This document shows positions 10,923 to 23,479 of a stretch of DNA of 64,000 nucleotides, piece after piece. This DNA comes from Phlegmacium glaucopus. Its lineage: Eukaryota > Basidiomycota > Agaricomycetes > Agaricales > Cortinariaceae. A program made the position numbers and the translations under genes. Where the stretch lies: assembly GCA_015039465.1 (NCBI GenBank), contig MU130378.1, positions 500,570-564,569 of the forward strand. The letters are read 5' to 3'. Each line of letters starts with the position of its first letter. Positions within the stretch are counted from its first letter, which is position 1. The notes under the pieces are model-generated. The model ran no database searches. It was not told the DNA's origin and saw only the letters and a list, made by a program, of their open reading frames with translations.

Positions 10923-13900
10923 ACTTTACAAACCGTCTAATACCTCCCGCACCTTGAGTCCTAGCAACACTCTTCTCGACGGCATAGGCCATTTTATTAA
11001 TCCCCTCCTCAGTTATAACGGGGTTCTTCTCCAATTGGCTATAAAAATCGTGTAATGTTAGTGTAAAAGCTTGAAACGACTCGGAATTTTACGCACCGCT
11101 TCTTCTTTTTGACAACTGGGAGGTCAAATTCTTCTTCGTCATCGTCATCCAAAGATTCGTGGGACTTGCGGTAAGCTTTCCTCGGAAGAATGATTGTGGA
11201 GTCATCTGCATCGTTTTCATTGATGTCAAGGTAATCCAGATTTTTAGTCAAATTAGCGACACGAAGCTGATTTGTGGAAGACCTGGGTACTGCCTGTGAA
11301 CGGCCCTTTACCTGAAGGTGGTCAGCAGGGGGTTTGACAGGGACAGGTAAGCGCGGTTGTTTGGCCTTTGGTGTTTTTATAGAAGGTGGTTCCCAATCGT
11401 CTTCTTCACCTTCATCAGAGTACGTCTCGTACTCCTCATCGCCTAGCTCGCTGGCCGTCGTACTTGAAGCCGCTGCACTTTCTTGATCGTCTACTTCAGT
11501 TTCCGTCAACTCTGCTTCCTCTGTGTCTGAAGGAAGCATTGGTGGATCCGGTATGAATGGCCGTTTCTCGATGATCGGTTGAGGAGCAACACTAGGCTTC
11601 CTCTGAGATTTTGATATTGATTTCATTATTCCTTTCTGCGTCAATGGGGACATTGAACTTGAAGAATGCTGGTCCTCTCCCTCGGATAATTCTTCACCGT
11701 ATTCAATCTGTCGGCAACGGTGAGTGAAAACATAAATTTGATAGAGGCTAAATTATCATACTAGACTAGCTTCAACGTCTTCCTCCTCCCCTTCCTCCGA
11801 GATTTCGTCATCGAGACTATACCGTGCCGGTTTCTTTGAGGGACTGCCGAACAGGCCAGATTGATGCAACATGTCAATTTTCGCGTCAGTTTTCGATTCG
11901 TTTTGCTCCAGCTAAGCCATCGTCAAAGGGAGATTTTTCATTTCAAGTAAGACAACTTACTTCACTCATGAGTCGTCTTGAGTACATTTGCTCCATGGCT
12001 CTCATACGATCTTCCATCTCTCGCATGACTTCCTCCCTGGTATCAGCCTCAATAATTGCACATCTCATCTCTGATTCGAAAAGCTGATGGAACAGTCATC
12101 AGCGCTAACAGCCACGGAGACTCCATAGGTGTACTGACTTGCAAACGCAGGTTCTCGACTTCATCAAAGAGTGCATCTACCAAAGGGTTAATTGGTTCCC
12201 CGTCATCTTGATCTCGTTCGTCTGGCTGCTCATCTTCTGTATAATATGTCAGCACCGCCACCCATCCATTATCAGATACTTTCACACCTTCGCGAACTTC
12301 TAAGATAGCCTCAACAGGTTTCTTTCCACTTTCGTACCCTCCGATCGAGATCGTGACTTTCCTTGAGTATGGATGAGGAACTATATCAGGACCTTTCAGT
12401 GTTAAAGGTCCCAATTGCTTGATTATATTTCCATGCATTTTGCCTGGGCCAACGGGTAGCGGGATGCGTTGCACTGGTGCAGGCGCAGGAGTCACGTATA
12501 CTTCTCGCGCAAGCGCGGCGAATTTCATAACATGGGAGTTCTCGTCATACCCAGTGTCGTACGGGTTCACGTTCACAATCATCACCTACATTCTCTGATC
12601 AGTCGAACGAACTATACCTGATTAAAAGGTAGACAAACCGTTCTACCATCCCCAATGAAATAATCCATTAGGGCCTCTGTCAGCTTACTGTGCCTGAATG
12701 GAACCACCGACAGCCCTTTCTTGATATCTCGAGTATCAACGCGGTCGTCCCGTCCTGAAGTTTCATACGACAAACTCATCGCCATTTTACGCTGGTTGGA
12801 GCGCATGACTTCCATGCATTGGCCCAAAACCATCAAAGACTTGTTGATGTTCCCAGCTTCTTTCAAGCGATCACCGGTCGTGTGCGTATGCTTTGTGCGC
12901 TCGGAACCGGCGAGATCGACTAGCGTCAGCCTTGATGTTTGAAAAGAGGTAGGATCCTGAAATATCGTACATCAGTCATACACGAACTCTACTCGTGAAA
13001 ATTAACAAGTCCTACATTCTTCTCGCCTCGATGACCTCTTACAACTTTGATGATGACCATACTGTGACTTCTACTGCTCTCGCGGTTGGCGAGAGTTCCA
13101 AAGACGTGACGATGAAGTTGACCCAGTCTGACGAGAGCTTTGGCCTGGGAAGAACTGTGGACCCGAAATTGACGAAGACCAGCTATATATTTTCCACTTG
13201 ATTCTGTGTCCATTGTATCCGAGGCGGGAGATGCTCGTAAAGGCAGAGCTTTTCTGGTTAGCAGCAATGACTTTGCACCGGTAGAGCGTGGTACGGTTGT
13301 ATCTGCATGGATGTCCGATTCGTCTTTGACGGAAGCCAAGAGGTCATAGACTTTCTCATTGTAAACTTCCGCATAAGAGATCCAGATAGTGTATTCGTAA
13401 TTGCGGTCAACCTTTACACTGGTTGGGTCCATATCAAATTCATGGTCAGTGATGGTATCGAAGGAGCCAAGAACTTCAGCTAGGGCGGGCTCAGGCATCG
13501 TAGGAGGAGGCTTCAAATCGGTGTCATCCGCAAGTTCGATACCATGCAGACGAACAGGACGATACTGTCATAGAACAACTAAGAACCATGTCTGAAAGTC
13601 GTGAGGGTTACCATGCACTTACCCTTCCATCTCCTTGTAGTCCTTCGATACTATTGAAAATTACGTCCAGCGATCGAGGCAGTATACCAGCGGTTCCCAT
13701 TTCCGTGCCACCTTGGACAGTGTATGTCTTCCCAGAGTTTGTAACGCCATACGTGAAGAGCAATGCATTTTGACCGGTTAAAACGTCTCTAACTAAAGGA
13801 AGAGTTGTTTTTGTGAAGAATTCTGATTGTTTGGTATCATGTGGGAAAATATGCGAGAAAGTGTAAATTGATGATGGGGGTACTGCAGAGAATCGGTACT

Positions 13901-14361
13901 TTGATCGGCCATTTTGGGGATCTTGGGGATCTGTCATGTTAACGGTTGAGTCTGAAAGGGGTGTCAAATAAGGGGGAGCCGATGGTTTTTCTTCTCCTAG
14001 ATGGGGTCTGATACGAAGATATGCCTTACAAAATCATCAGGTTTGGACGTAATGATTAGGTTGGATCGCTTACCATGATAGGTTCGCGGTCTGAGTCTGG
14101 CACTTCATTGCGTTTGGTTATTTTACCGATGGCTTTCGTTTTCGGTTTTGCAGATGGAGCAGGAATTTCTAGTGAATTGTCCTTGTTAATAAGTGGCTTT
14201 CGTACGATGGCTTTCTTCGCTGGTGGTGGCGGTGGTTCAACTGGAGATGTTGCACCTTTGAGTGCGGTTCGAGCTCTTGTTGTTCTAGTGATGGTAGGTA
14301 CTGCAGGCTGTGCTTTGGCGCGTGTTGAGGCTCTTGTAACCGTTGCTAGTTTTCCCGACAT
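10923..14361 (-). CDS. kinesin-6 family motor
   Basis: Plus-end-directed motor of the kinesin-6 type (KIF20/KIF23, fission yeast Klp9), acting in anaphase spindle elongation or cytokinesis. The ATG at 14361 opens a basic, Pro-rich N-terminal extension of about 100 residues. The motor domain contains the kinesin-6 P-loop GVTNSGKTYTVQGG (about 13730), switch I NRESSRSHSMVIIKV (about 13080), switch II LVDLAGSERTK (about 12915) and AGNINKSLMVLGQC. An extended insertion (about 13500-13200) in the loop-6 region is characteristic of this subfamily. After the motor comes a putative coiled coil (about 12170-11950) and a long acidic, Ser-rich tail with KKKKR. The last exon (about 11037-10923) ends RRFVK at TAA 10923-10925. 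It shares a 148-bp promoter with SPC7. Confidence 0.88.
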
Positions 14362-14509
14362 GGTGTGCTACGGTCTACCTATTAGTATCAATGGAACGCG
14401 CAATGCGCATAAAACCATGGTCACATGATGGCGTTTGCATGCACGTGATAGGGTTTATTGCCCCGCGTCTGTTTATTGATTGACGTGCTTTCTTCAATTC
14501 TTCTTGGTT
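14362..14509. promoter_or_regulatory. bidirectional promoter of kinesin-6 and SPC7/KNL1
   Basis: Only 148 bp separate the two divergent start codons. Visible motifs are an E-box palindrome CACGTG at 14442-14447, a forkhead-like TGTTTAT at 14470-14476, and an ACGCGC core at 14396-14401. Motif roles are inferred from other fungi. Confidence 0.55.
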
Positions 14510-17500
14510 ATGGCTGTAAAGAAAATATCTCCTAATCGCCGAAGGTCCATCGCCGTAACGAATCAGAATAAACCGTCTATAGTGCCAAAAGCGAGACGCA
14601 GAGCTCACAGCATTGTTCCGGGTGCTGCTTTGAGCCCTCTAGCTAAAGCACGCCGTTCACTGGTGTGTACTTGAATATTTTAACCTGGGATCTTACGTAT
14701 TCTATCCCTGCTCTAGGCACCTAGAAAAAGCATTCTTAAAGCTTCAGTCAATACTTTGAACGTAGACCCATCATCTCAACCTCAATCAACGGTCAATTCA
14801 CAATCATCTTGCATTGAAGATGTCAATGCCACAAGGTCCATGGAAGTTACCCAAGATTATACGACCCCAGTTCACGACAATTCCTCTCGTAAATCGCTTG
14901 GAAGACGCGTTAGCTTCGCCAGCCACTCTCATGTTCGCATGTTTGAGACCAACCATACGAACAGTACTGGTTCTCCACAATCATCTCCAGCATCAGTTTC
15001 AGCCTCCCCTGATGGTCCTGCCAGTCAACCAAATCCCACGAATGAGAACGACTATCCAGGGCAAAGCTTACACGCAAGACGCAGTTCAGCCCGTTACTCA
15101 TTAGCGCAAAGTGAAGACATGGATTTGACAACAGTGATACCAGGGACATTTCAATCGAGAGGTTCTGCTATCCTCGATGAAGATTTTGATGACTACGATG
15201 ACGATGATGATATGGATGTTACAGAAGCCATCCGCGGTGACTTCGCCCGCAAACGGTCTCTGTCTCTTGGAATACGTCAACCTCTCGCGCAGATTCCCCT
15301 AACGCCTGCTCCATTATCGGACGATGCAGATCAATCTCAGTCGGATATCGGTAATGAATCCACCCAGTCAGACGCTACTTCCGAGCAATCCCAAGCTATG
15401 GAGTTCACAGTTCCACTCGGCCAATCTCTACGACCGGCTGATCAGGACCAAGTCTGGCTAGCACTCAAGAAAGCAACTCATTCTGGAAATAACGCGTCTG
15501 AACCTGAACTCTCATCTGATGACGGAGGCGATGAGATGAATTTGGATGATGCCATGTTGCGCCTGAGACGCGCTCGAGACTCTATGTCACTAGCACAGCT
15601 GGATGTGAATGAGGAACACCAGGAATCCCAAGATGATTCGTTCACAAGTACGGATAATAGTTTCGAAGACGACGGAAATAAGACTATGAATCTCAGCCAA
15701 GTTTTTCGTCGTGCGAGTATGGCACAAGGCGACTCCCGCCTAAGCATGGGTTATCAAGATTCAAACATGGACGAATCAGAAGTATATGGCGCTATCGTAC
15801 CAGCGCAACTTACTCCTCGCCAATCTATAGCTCCAATTACATCTGTCACACAGCCGCCTGCTCCCCAACAACCTCCAACATTTTCCGTTTTCCAACCCCC
15901 ACCCTCTAACGAAGTTTCCAAGCAAACAGTTACTAGCGGCTCGAAGGATAACGCTACAGTCTCCGTCCCATTTTCATTTACTCCCAAAATACCATCACCA
16001 TCTAAATCCAAACCTGTCTCGGCTGATACGCCGTCCAAGAGTAAACCTAAGCCAACCTTCTCTGCTGCTTTTGCACCCCCGGTAAGTCGTCCTTCGCCTA
16101 AAAAGGTGACGACTTCAACAGAGCCTCGTTCGTCACCAAACAAACGCCCTCGGTCTACTATAGATGATGACATCGAAAATCGGGACGTGGACAAACCAAG
16201 TCCAGCCAAGCGACAAGCGTTGGGGAAGTTATCTGCACAAATGTCGAATCCACAACTTACATCTGCTCATAAACCCAAGCCACTTTCACCCAGCAAGAAA
16301 GCACCGTTTCAGCCTCCGCCGCTTGATGCACCGGACATGACGTCGCGTCCCTCCTCCGCTGCCTTAAGAAGACCTTCTGGGTACTATGCAAAGAGGAAGA
16401 GCTTAGCCGTAGGCTTCACCGCTCAGCCTTTGAGTAATCAGGATACAACAATAACCACAGTTACCTCCGTTTCGTCTAAAAAGAAACCTGGTATTGGTCT
16501 TAGTCGTGCGAGTTTAGGCTCCGGGCCATCTGATGCCTGGGCTCGGTTTAACAAGGATGCTGGGCAAGCACTAGCTAAAGAACCTCCGACGTCAAAAGCA
16601 GTTGAGAAAGAAGCCGAGGTTGTAGATTGCGTTCGTGAAGCTGCACGGCAAGCCTCAGCTTCTCCCAGCCCTACCAGAGGTTCGCCAGCACCTATTCCAA
16701 CATTTCCAACCAATTCTATCACCGCGAGACCTCCGGTGTCTTTCCTGGAACCTGAAGAATCCGTGTTTGAACCAACGCAGACGGCCGAACCTCAGGAGAT
16801 CGGAGAACTGTCCAGAACTATGGGGATCGACATAGATGCTACGCAACAATGGCGAGAAGGCGTGCAGCAAAGTGATCAGTACGAGGAAGACACGGTAAGT
16901 TCAAATTCTGTAATAGAGTTTTTTTTTATTGAACCTTCTGAAATAGGTTGCCATCTCAGTCGCTCAATTTTTTTCAATGACTGGCATCAAGTTTATGGAC
17001 GAGTTGACCGCCCCTCGACGTTCCATCCATCCATCTCAGCAACCCGTCCGACAACCTCGAAATGTATCGGAAATACCCCTAGCAGAATACGTCACTGCTA
17101 TGGCCATTGACATCCCTCAGCTTGTTCTTTACTCACGGGTCTCGAAAGATCTGGAGGGATGGATGGCGAAGCGCAAGATTGTATTTGCCCAAGTTGAGGA
17201 GGAAGCTGCCAAGGTCACTCCAGAACTCTTTGTAGAATATACGAGGGCGGACGAAGAGGGTCGAGCAGAACTTCTAGTAAGATTTTATTTCGACATTACA
17301 TTATACAAGAGCTGAAAGCGCATTTATTCGATAGCACCAGTTAAACTTGATTCGGACCAATACCAGGTATTCGGCAAGGGCGGATTGGTACGAGTGGAAA
17401 TTGCAATGGGTTGAGGGCTTGCGAGTGACAGCCGAAGAAGCTTTTAAATCTCTAGAAAATGTACGATATATTTATTGCTTACGAGTTTGTACTAATTGTT

Positions 17501-18740
17501 TGGTTCAAGGATGCTCGTACACTGGAAGAGTTGATAGGATCCGCTGATGGACTCATTCCAGAATTGGAGCAAGAATACCAAAGTCTTGCCGAAGAACTGG
17601 AAAGAGAGCAGGCCGAAGTTGCTGAGATCGAAGGTGGCGACCAAGACTATCTTAACGAGCTCAAGGCCACAATTGCAGAACAAAAGTACGTTGATTTTGG
17701 TCTCGACATTTATTTATTTGCCTTACTGAAAAACTGTATTTATTGGCAGCATTGAGATCGAAGCCCTTAAAGCTGAGTTTTCTGAAGGCAAAGATCAACT
17801 GCGGTGGCTGCAGGAGCGAGCTCAAGAGCTTGATGCCCAGAAGCGCGAGGCAAAGAACACAATTGCTACCGCCGAGCGAATTCTTCACCGAAAGAAAAAC
17901 TCGACACGGTCAGAGGTTTTCAGGTTGAAAGGTGAGTATTATTGAACCTGTGGAAGAAAGTCTTAGTTAATCAATCCCCTATCTAGCCGAGTTGGAAGCA
18001 TTTGAGGATCTCCATATGCTTCGGATTACCAAGGTCAATGCTGACCTCTTTGAATATGTCTATGCTTCCCTCTTCCATGTCTCCATTCCATGCAAAAAGT
18101 TCGTCCCGACCGTTTCAACAATTAGCATCACGCGATATGGGAAAGCTAGCACAAGATATAAGGATGACTTTCCCAAACTTAGCGCTTTCCTTTTGAAGAC
18201 AGCTGAATGGCTTGTTTCAGAGGGCGATGCGGTGACTGTTCGTGAGGTCAGTACCGATATACTCTTCCCTACCCACTCACTCGATTAAGTCCAAACAGAT
18301 TGTTCATTGCCTTGCCGATTATTGGTCATCCTGTACCCAACTCCGATCCCAGCTTACTTTACTCAATATCAAATACCCAGTGGAAATCTTCGTACCTCAA
18401 CCCTCAAGAGAGAATCCTAGTCCGATATTTGAAGCAAGAACGACGGCATTGTTCCCATCTGTGATGGGCAAGGCTTTTATCTCTTTTGTATTTTCTTTCG
18501 ACACCTTCAGCCAATGGCCTACCTTCATTGATACACTGGACTGTAAGGTCGATATAGCTTATGGCCCTCTTGAGTGAGTCTTTTTTTTTGCTGCAGGTTC
18601 CTGTGTAGCCAGCTGACAAGCTTCCTAGCCGTGCTGCCATCATGAAAGCCGTCATGGAACGATTAAGCCAGGCCAGCCCCTCAGATAATTATGCTTGTCT
18701 ACTGGATGCCTGCATTGAAGCGCAAGATGTATATTTATAA
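14510..18740 (+). CDS. SPC7: kinetochore scaffold SPC7/KNL1 (Spc105)
   Basis: Outer-kinetochore scaffold of the KMN network, which recruits Bub1/Bub3 and protein phosphatase 1. Both PP1-docking motifs are visible: SILK at residues 56-59 (spliced exon 2, APRKSILK) and RVSF at 115-118 within GRRVSFA. MELT-like Bub3-docking motifs follow: MEVT (93-96), MDLT and MDVT (about 15120 and 15213) and MEFT (about 15400). The middle is a long low-complexity Ser/Pro/Lys region. The Spc7 domain starts near 16980 (TGIKFMDELTAPRRS), continues into a coiled coil (about 17500-17930), and ends in a RWD-like globular region with stop TAA 18738-18740. Start chosen: ATG at 14510, the first ATG in frame, giving a basic N-terminus. 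Most of the gene is one long exon (about 14716-16893). Confidence 0.88.
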
Positions 18741-19066
18741 GCCTTACTATTTTAATCCCATTTCACTTCTTGTACTTGTCTTATAATTTCACCAGTTTTT
18801 GGTTTATGGAAATAACGAATGAATTATTCTCAAAGTCTCATTGGTGCACAGACAGTTGGAGTTGAATATTGGACAAAGTGGAGGTATACATAAGGTTAGG
18901 TATGAGTTATGACAAGTAAAGATACGGTAGTGGGTGAGTTTAAAGGATACAGATCGAAGAAAACGTATGTGTCGTTAGTTCATGGTCATTAGATACGGAC
19001 TTGATAAACAGGTATATAAGTTCACGATCGTATAAAAAAGAGACCTACATACCAACTAAAAAATTA
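18741..19066. other. convergent 3' intergenic region
   Basis: AT-rich sequence between the SPC7 stop (+) and the stop of the unknown coiled-coil protein (-). No gene or structured element is apparent. Confidence 0.6.
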
Positions 19067-21115
19067 TCAGAGGCCCTTCGTCATCTCGTCGAGTTGCGTC
19101 AAGAAAAGTCCCAAAAGAACTCTGTCGTCGCGGATGACGTTCAACTCCATTTCACAAGTTTCTTGAACGGTATTCCAGCCCCACGTGGCGAGTTGCAGCG
19201 AGCTTTGAGTTTCGTATTTGCGCCGCTCAGCCTTCAAAACATGGTTGTATGATGAAGTGAGGCTTTCCTGTGTCTGTACGACAGCCTCTTCCATAGCTCG
19301 CTCGTGAGAAGCTTGGACCATACGCAGTTGCCCTTCCAAGGATGCCGCCTGCGATGTTCGATGATCGTCGGCTGCTCCCGCTTGCGCTTCCAGGTACACT
19401 ACCTGCCTTTGCAATTCTTCCATTTGATGTACGTGAGTTTGTTTGAGGTTATGGATCTCTTCTTCCAATCCAAGCAACTGAGAAATAGTTTGCTTAGATT
19501 TATCGTCAGCTGCAGCCAGCTGCAAACGCAGCATTGTGATTGTCCCAGCGTCGCCAGAAGAAGTATCGGGAGAGAGGCTGAATCTGCTTTGTTGTAAACC
19601 GTAATGGACAGCTGGTGAAGGTGTGATATCGGGCAAATTTAAAATTACTTGTGCAATAGAAGAACCACATCCAGTGGGCGAGTCAATTGCACTAAGACAA
19701 GGACTGGCTGGACCATCCATCTGCGAGCTCAAGCTTGGGGATACAGCTCCAGAACGGAATGGAGCAGGAATGTCTGACAACATTCGGTCAAGGTCGTCTG
19801 CTCCCAGTGTTTTCGATGCTTCGCTTGCAAGCTGTTCCCAAGAAAGAATAGAGCCACGAGCTGCACGATCACTACCGGGCGTGCGTCGGGTCGGTCTCAG
19901 AGATGAGGACTTCCCATCAGAATCAGGCGGTAGGGGTGAGAGATAGGATAAGTTCGAACGAGTAGGAAGTCCAAACCGAGTTGGTGTTTGAGGGGCGGTG
20001 CGTGGTCGAGTTTTGTGTACCCGAGGCATCGCAGGTGTAGGAGCGCCTAAAGCAGCGGTCGGCGCAAGGAGTAGTTCGACGTCATCTACTTCGCTGTCCT
20101 CACTATCGCATTCTGAAATATGTGACATATTGCCAGCAGCATTCTCCATAGATGAAGCCGCTGATGTAGAATTCTTTTGTGTACGGCGGGCTAGGGGCGA
20201 CGGGGAACCACGTGAACTTCCAGGTGAGGGATGGGGACTTCCTGATTTAGCAATGTCATATCCAGAGCGCGCGCTACTGAATGGACCTTTAATGTCAGAA
20301 CGTTTTGGTGTAGAAGTCGATGAGGTGTGAAGATTTAAGGAAGAGGATGATGTGGAGGAAGGTGGACGAGGGATGGAGGTAGACCCAATTTTGACCATCT
20401 TCGTGGGCCGCGATGGAGAGGTTTTATGGATGGAGGCTGGAGCCACTTTAGATTTCGTGGGGGTAGAAGGTGTGACATTGACCGAGCTGGAGTTGGTTAG
20501 GTTCGTTTTAAGAGCTGCTCTATGGGGGAGAGGACTAATGGGTCGGGATATCTTGTCTGCGGGAGAGACAGAAGGATGAGGTCTGGTCTGCTCCTTCTTC
20601 TCGTCCTCCGATGTACTTAGCCGACGCCGCGTGCCAGCCCTTACTGGTGAAGGTGGTTTTGAACATTCGACAGCGGCCGACTTAGGGCGGTACTTGGGCA
20701 AAGCAGATGCGGCATTTAAATTTCTGGGACGTAGGGTAGACGACCTCGTGGGGGCTGTAGCTTGTGGTGTGGTGGGCTCTTGTGGTTTGACGAATTGTTC
20801 GTCGGGGTAAGTGGGAGAAACTCGCCTGCGAGTGACCACTTTGGAATCAGGTGTAGCGGTTCTCTTTGAGACCTGAGAAGATGGTCTAACATCGCCCATT
20901 GAAGCGCGGGGGCCAGCAGGGGGAGAAATTAAAGCACTAGCACGACGAGAAGCATCCTTTGTCTTCTTAGCGTTTTTGCTAGCCTCCCTACTGTCCTTGC
21001 CGATCACATCAGCGAAAGCCTTGCCTACAGTAGACGCAAGGTTGAGAGACTGTCGTAGGGAACTCCTTGTGGATTTAGTCTTTGGAGTAGTAACTGTTTT
21101 AGAATCTGAAGGCAT
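19067..21115 (-). CDS. unknown Ser/Pro-rich protein with C-terminal coiled coil
   Basis: A single-exon gene of 682 codons, unusual here because most neighbours have several introns. The start is the ATG at 21115 (MPSDSKTVTTPKTKSTRSS); the frame is open further upstream without another ATG. Residues 1 to about 480 are low-complexity, basic and rich in Ser, Pro, Thr and Arg, with many SP/TP sites. One acidic patch (SECDSEDSEVDDVELLL) lies near 20090. From about residue 510 the sequence becomes heptad-like and rich in Leu, Gln and Glu (LRLQLAAADDKSKQTISQLL onward), indicating a long coiled coil to the C-terminus. I do not recognise the family. The composition resembles microtubule- or septum-associated adaptors, but that is only a guess. 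It ends 74 bp before ALG10 in tandem. Confidence 0.8.
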   Translation of the reverse strand: MPSDSKTVTTPKTKSTRSSLRQSLNLASTVGKAFADVIGKDSREASKNAKKTKDASRRASALISPPAGPRASMGDVRPSSQVSKRTATPDSKVVTRRRVSPTYPDEQFVKPQEPTTPQATAPTRSSTLRPRNLNAASALPKYRPKSAAVECSKPPSPVRAGTRRRLSTSEDEKKEQTRPHPSVSPADKISRPISPLPHRAALKTNLTNSSSVNVTPSTPTKSKVAPASIHKTSPSRPTKMVKIGSTSIPRPPSSTSSSSLNLHTSSTSTPKRSDIKGPFSSARSGYDIAKSGSPHPSPGSSRGSPSPLARRTQKNSTSAASSMENAAGNMSHISECDSEDSEVDDVELLLAPTAALGAPTPAMPRVHKTRPRTAPQTPTRFGLPTRSNLSYLSPLPPDSDGKSSSLRPTRRTPGSDRAARGSILSWEQLASEASKTLGADDLDRMLSDIPAPFRSGAVSPSLSSQMDGPASPCLSAIDSPTGCGSSIAQVILNLPDITPSPAVHYGLQQSRFSLSPDTSSGDAGTITMLRLQLAAADDKSKQTISQLLGLEEEIHNLKQTHVHQMEELQRQVVYLEAQAGAADDHRTSQAASLEGQLRMVQASHERAMEEAVVQTQESLTSSYNHVLKAERRKYETQSSLQLATWGWNTVQETCEMELNVIRDDRVLLGLFLTQLDEMTKGL

Positions 21116-21189
21116 AATCGTTCGGGTCGTAAAGTGCAAAGTGCGTTTGTTCAACTATTTCCTTTTCTGGGTTCTATTTGTTCTTGTGT

Positions 21190-23000
21190 CTACCACATAA
21201 ATCGACCAACTCCCTCTCTTGGTAGATACAGGAACACACCCATCGTAACAGCGTTGAGAACCCCATACCATAATCCCTCCAGAACCAGATTCCTTAGAGG
21301 AACCTTATTTAACTGTGATCTCAGCAAGATATATGGTATCAAAAAATACCGCGGCTCAAGCAAGGGGGTTGGCAGCAGGGTTGGAATAACAAATATGGGT
21401 AGAAGCAAGCTCTGAAGCAAAGTTTGATCGTGTCCTATACGCCATATCAGCTGTGGTTAATTGTTTTCTTTATATGGCTGGCACATACCAACACGCAACC
21501 ACCACGCCCATGCACATGCAATATAAACAGGGACCAACGCATAAGGCATCATGGGATGGACCAGGTAAATCCGACGCCATACATAAAATGTATAGTGTCT
21601 ATTGTCAGAAAGCAGGAAGGGATGGTGAATTCTGTAATAAACGCTGTTAATACTGAACGAATGAGTTAACAAATATACCAACGTGAACAGTTTCACCGTA
21701 ATTCCCATTATCAACCACAAGATGAGAGTGGCCAACATACGACTATAAAGAGATGAGTAAAACTCTAAATTTAATGTAAAACGGTTTTTTACATTCTATT
21801 TCCAAACATGCAACCCCAAACGCCTCGGCTCAGACCAAGAATACCGCCCGGGGATGAAATGAGAACGGGCCATCCAAAAAAAGTCGTCGATGCAATAAAA
21901 TAGTACAGCTGGGGTATATGAAGCACAGGAATGTGATTAGATTTGTCACCTAGAAAATCTGTGAATTGAGAGAAAAAAAGGTTAACTGTAGACTCTACCC
22001 AACACAATTCCGCCATTCCAAACTGCAAACGCCGCGAAGGCGGCAAGAACCAGCGTGTATGGAACGAACGCAGGGAGTATATCCGGTAAAACTTTCACAA
22101 CACTCAAGAACGATCGTGGCAAGTCACCTAGGGTAAATGGGTAAATGAAACGAAATCAATACCAAGGTCCTTCCGAATTGTCATGACCTTCATACTTAGG
22201 CTGGCAGCAAGGCAGGGTGGATCGTGGAGTATTTGTTGATGCGGTTGGCCAGGAGATGCGCGCCGGAAACGCAGGTACATTAATTGGCTTGACGCATATG
22301 CGTATAACACCCAAACTATATTTGTTTGTCTAAAAGTGCAGCTCATGAGACCGAGCTGTTAATTATGAGCACGTAACTCGAGAACTGTCATAGTGCATAC
22401 CAATGCCGCAATCCAATGACTACCCTGCGAAGCGGCGACCACCGTCCAAACGACGAACAATACACTGGGAACTTCTGTGTAATACAGGAAGCCAAAGAAC
22501 CACGCTATTGGGAATGCAGAAAGAACAATGGCCTCCAATGACGGCGATATCGAGTGCGCAGGCCGCTCGCGTTTGTGATAGCACAACAGCCGCGTTAGCG
22601 CAACGGGAAGTGACAGCAAGGACAACAATGTCGTAAGCCGTAGCATTGGCACATTGCATTGGAATAAAAACAGACGTTTCAGAAGTAAGGACAACAAATA
22701 ACTGGGGCGTAAAAGCGATCGAGTCAATACCCCGTTTATACATATAATGAAGTATGAAATATCTCACAGTCCGGGAGGTGTAGTGATCTTTGGGTCCCAT
22801 GTTGAAAACTCCCCTCGACAATAAGCCTGTGCCTGTGGGATATGGAAGGGTTCATCCTTGAGGTTACCAGCAGGTCAGCAAAGCCGATCCGTTACAGCCA
22901 TGAGACCGTTTTGTACCATGTAGGGCTCAACAACAATTGCGTTCAGCTCCTTGAGTATTACCACGCATATACCGCAGAATATTAGATAGCTTGATGACAT
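21190..23000 (-). CDS. ALG10: dolichyl-phosphate-glucose alpha-1,2-glucosyltransferase ALG10
   Basis: ER membrane enzyme adding the terminal alpha-1,2-glucose to the lipid-linked oligosaccharide before N-glycan transfer. The ATG at 23000 begins a hydrophobic signal anchor ([18 protein letters not shown]). Splicing to the next exon gives [13 protein letters not shown], the hallmark Alg10 motif (about 22850). [12 protein letters not shown] is then rebuilt across an intron starting GTGAGA near 22765. Multiple membrane segments follow (for example about 22660-22400). The last exon (about 21420-21190) has [17 protein letters not shown] and [20 protein letters not shown], matching the family C-terminus; the stop is at 21190. 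Exons are in different frames, so the ORFs here look unrelated until joined. Intermediate intron edges are estimated. Confidence 0.88.
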
Positions 23001-23479
23001 GTCCTGGAGACCCTAACCAATTACAATAGATGTTCGTGAAAGTCGAAAAGAAAGTGCCGCAATACACTGTAAACTTCAAGTTTGAGAACCATTCACAATT
23101 TCACACGATGCAGTTGTAAGATCAATCGAGATCTTTGATCATGAATAATACCACCTCACTGCTCAAGGCAACTTCCCTGCTATATATCAAACAAAGATTC
23201 ACAAGTGCATTGAAGACATGGGGCTCGTTTGAATTCTCCATTCTTATACTTCACATCTATCACTACCTTTATGTTATGAGCTTGAAATGTGGGCGCCTTC
23301 AAAACAGTATGTCTCAATTATTAACTCCATTCCCTCCATTTACCATGTAAAGTAAAAATTTAGTGGTTTAGTGTTGCCTGTATGATACATTTAATATACC
23401 AAACCTGTTGATAAATATATGCGTGTCAACCTTCAAACCACTTGTATCGTCTTATACCTCTACGGTTCATTCAACGCAA
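23001..23479. other. intergenic region between dioxygenase 3' end and ALG10 5' end
   Basis: This holds the ALG10 promoter and the 3' UTR of the downstream minus-strand dioxygenase. A short plus-strand open frame at 23135-23350 has no recognisable feature. Confidence 0.5.

Noticed and set aside
23135..23350. Short plus-strand frame between the dioxygenase and ALG10
   Set aside because: No conserved motif, and it lies in the ALG10 promoter.
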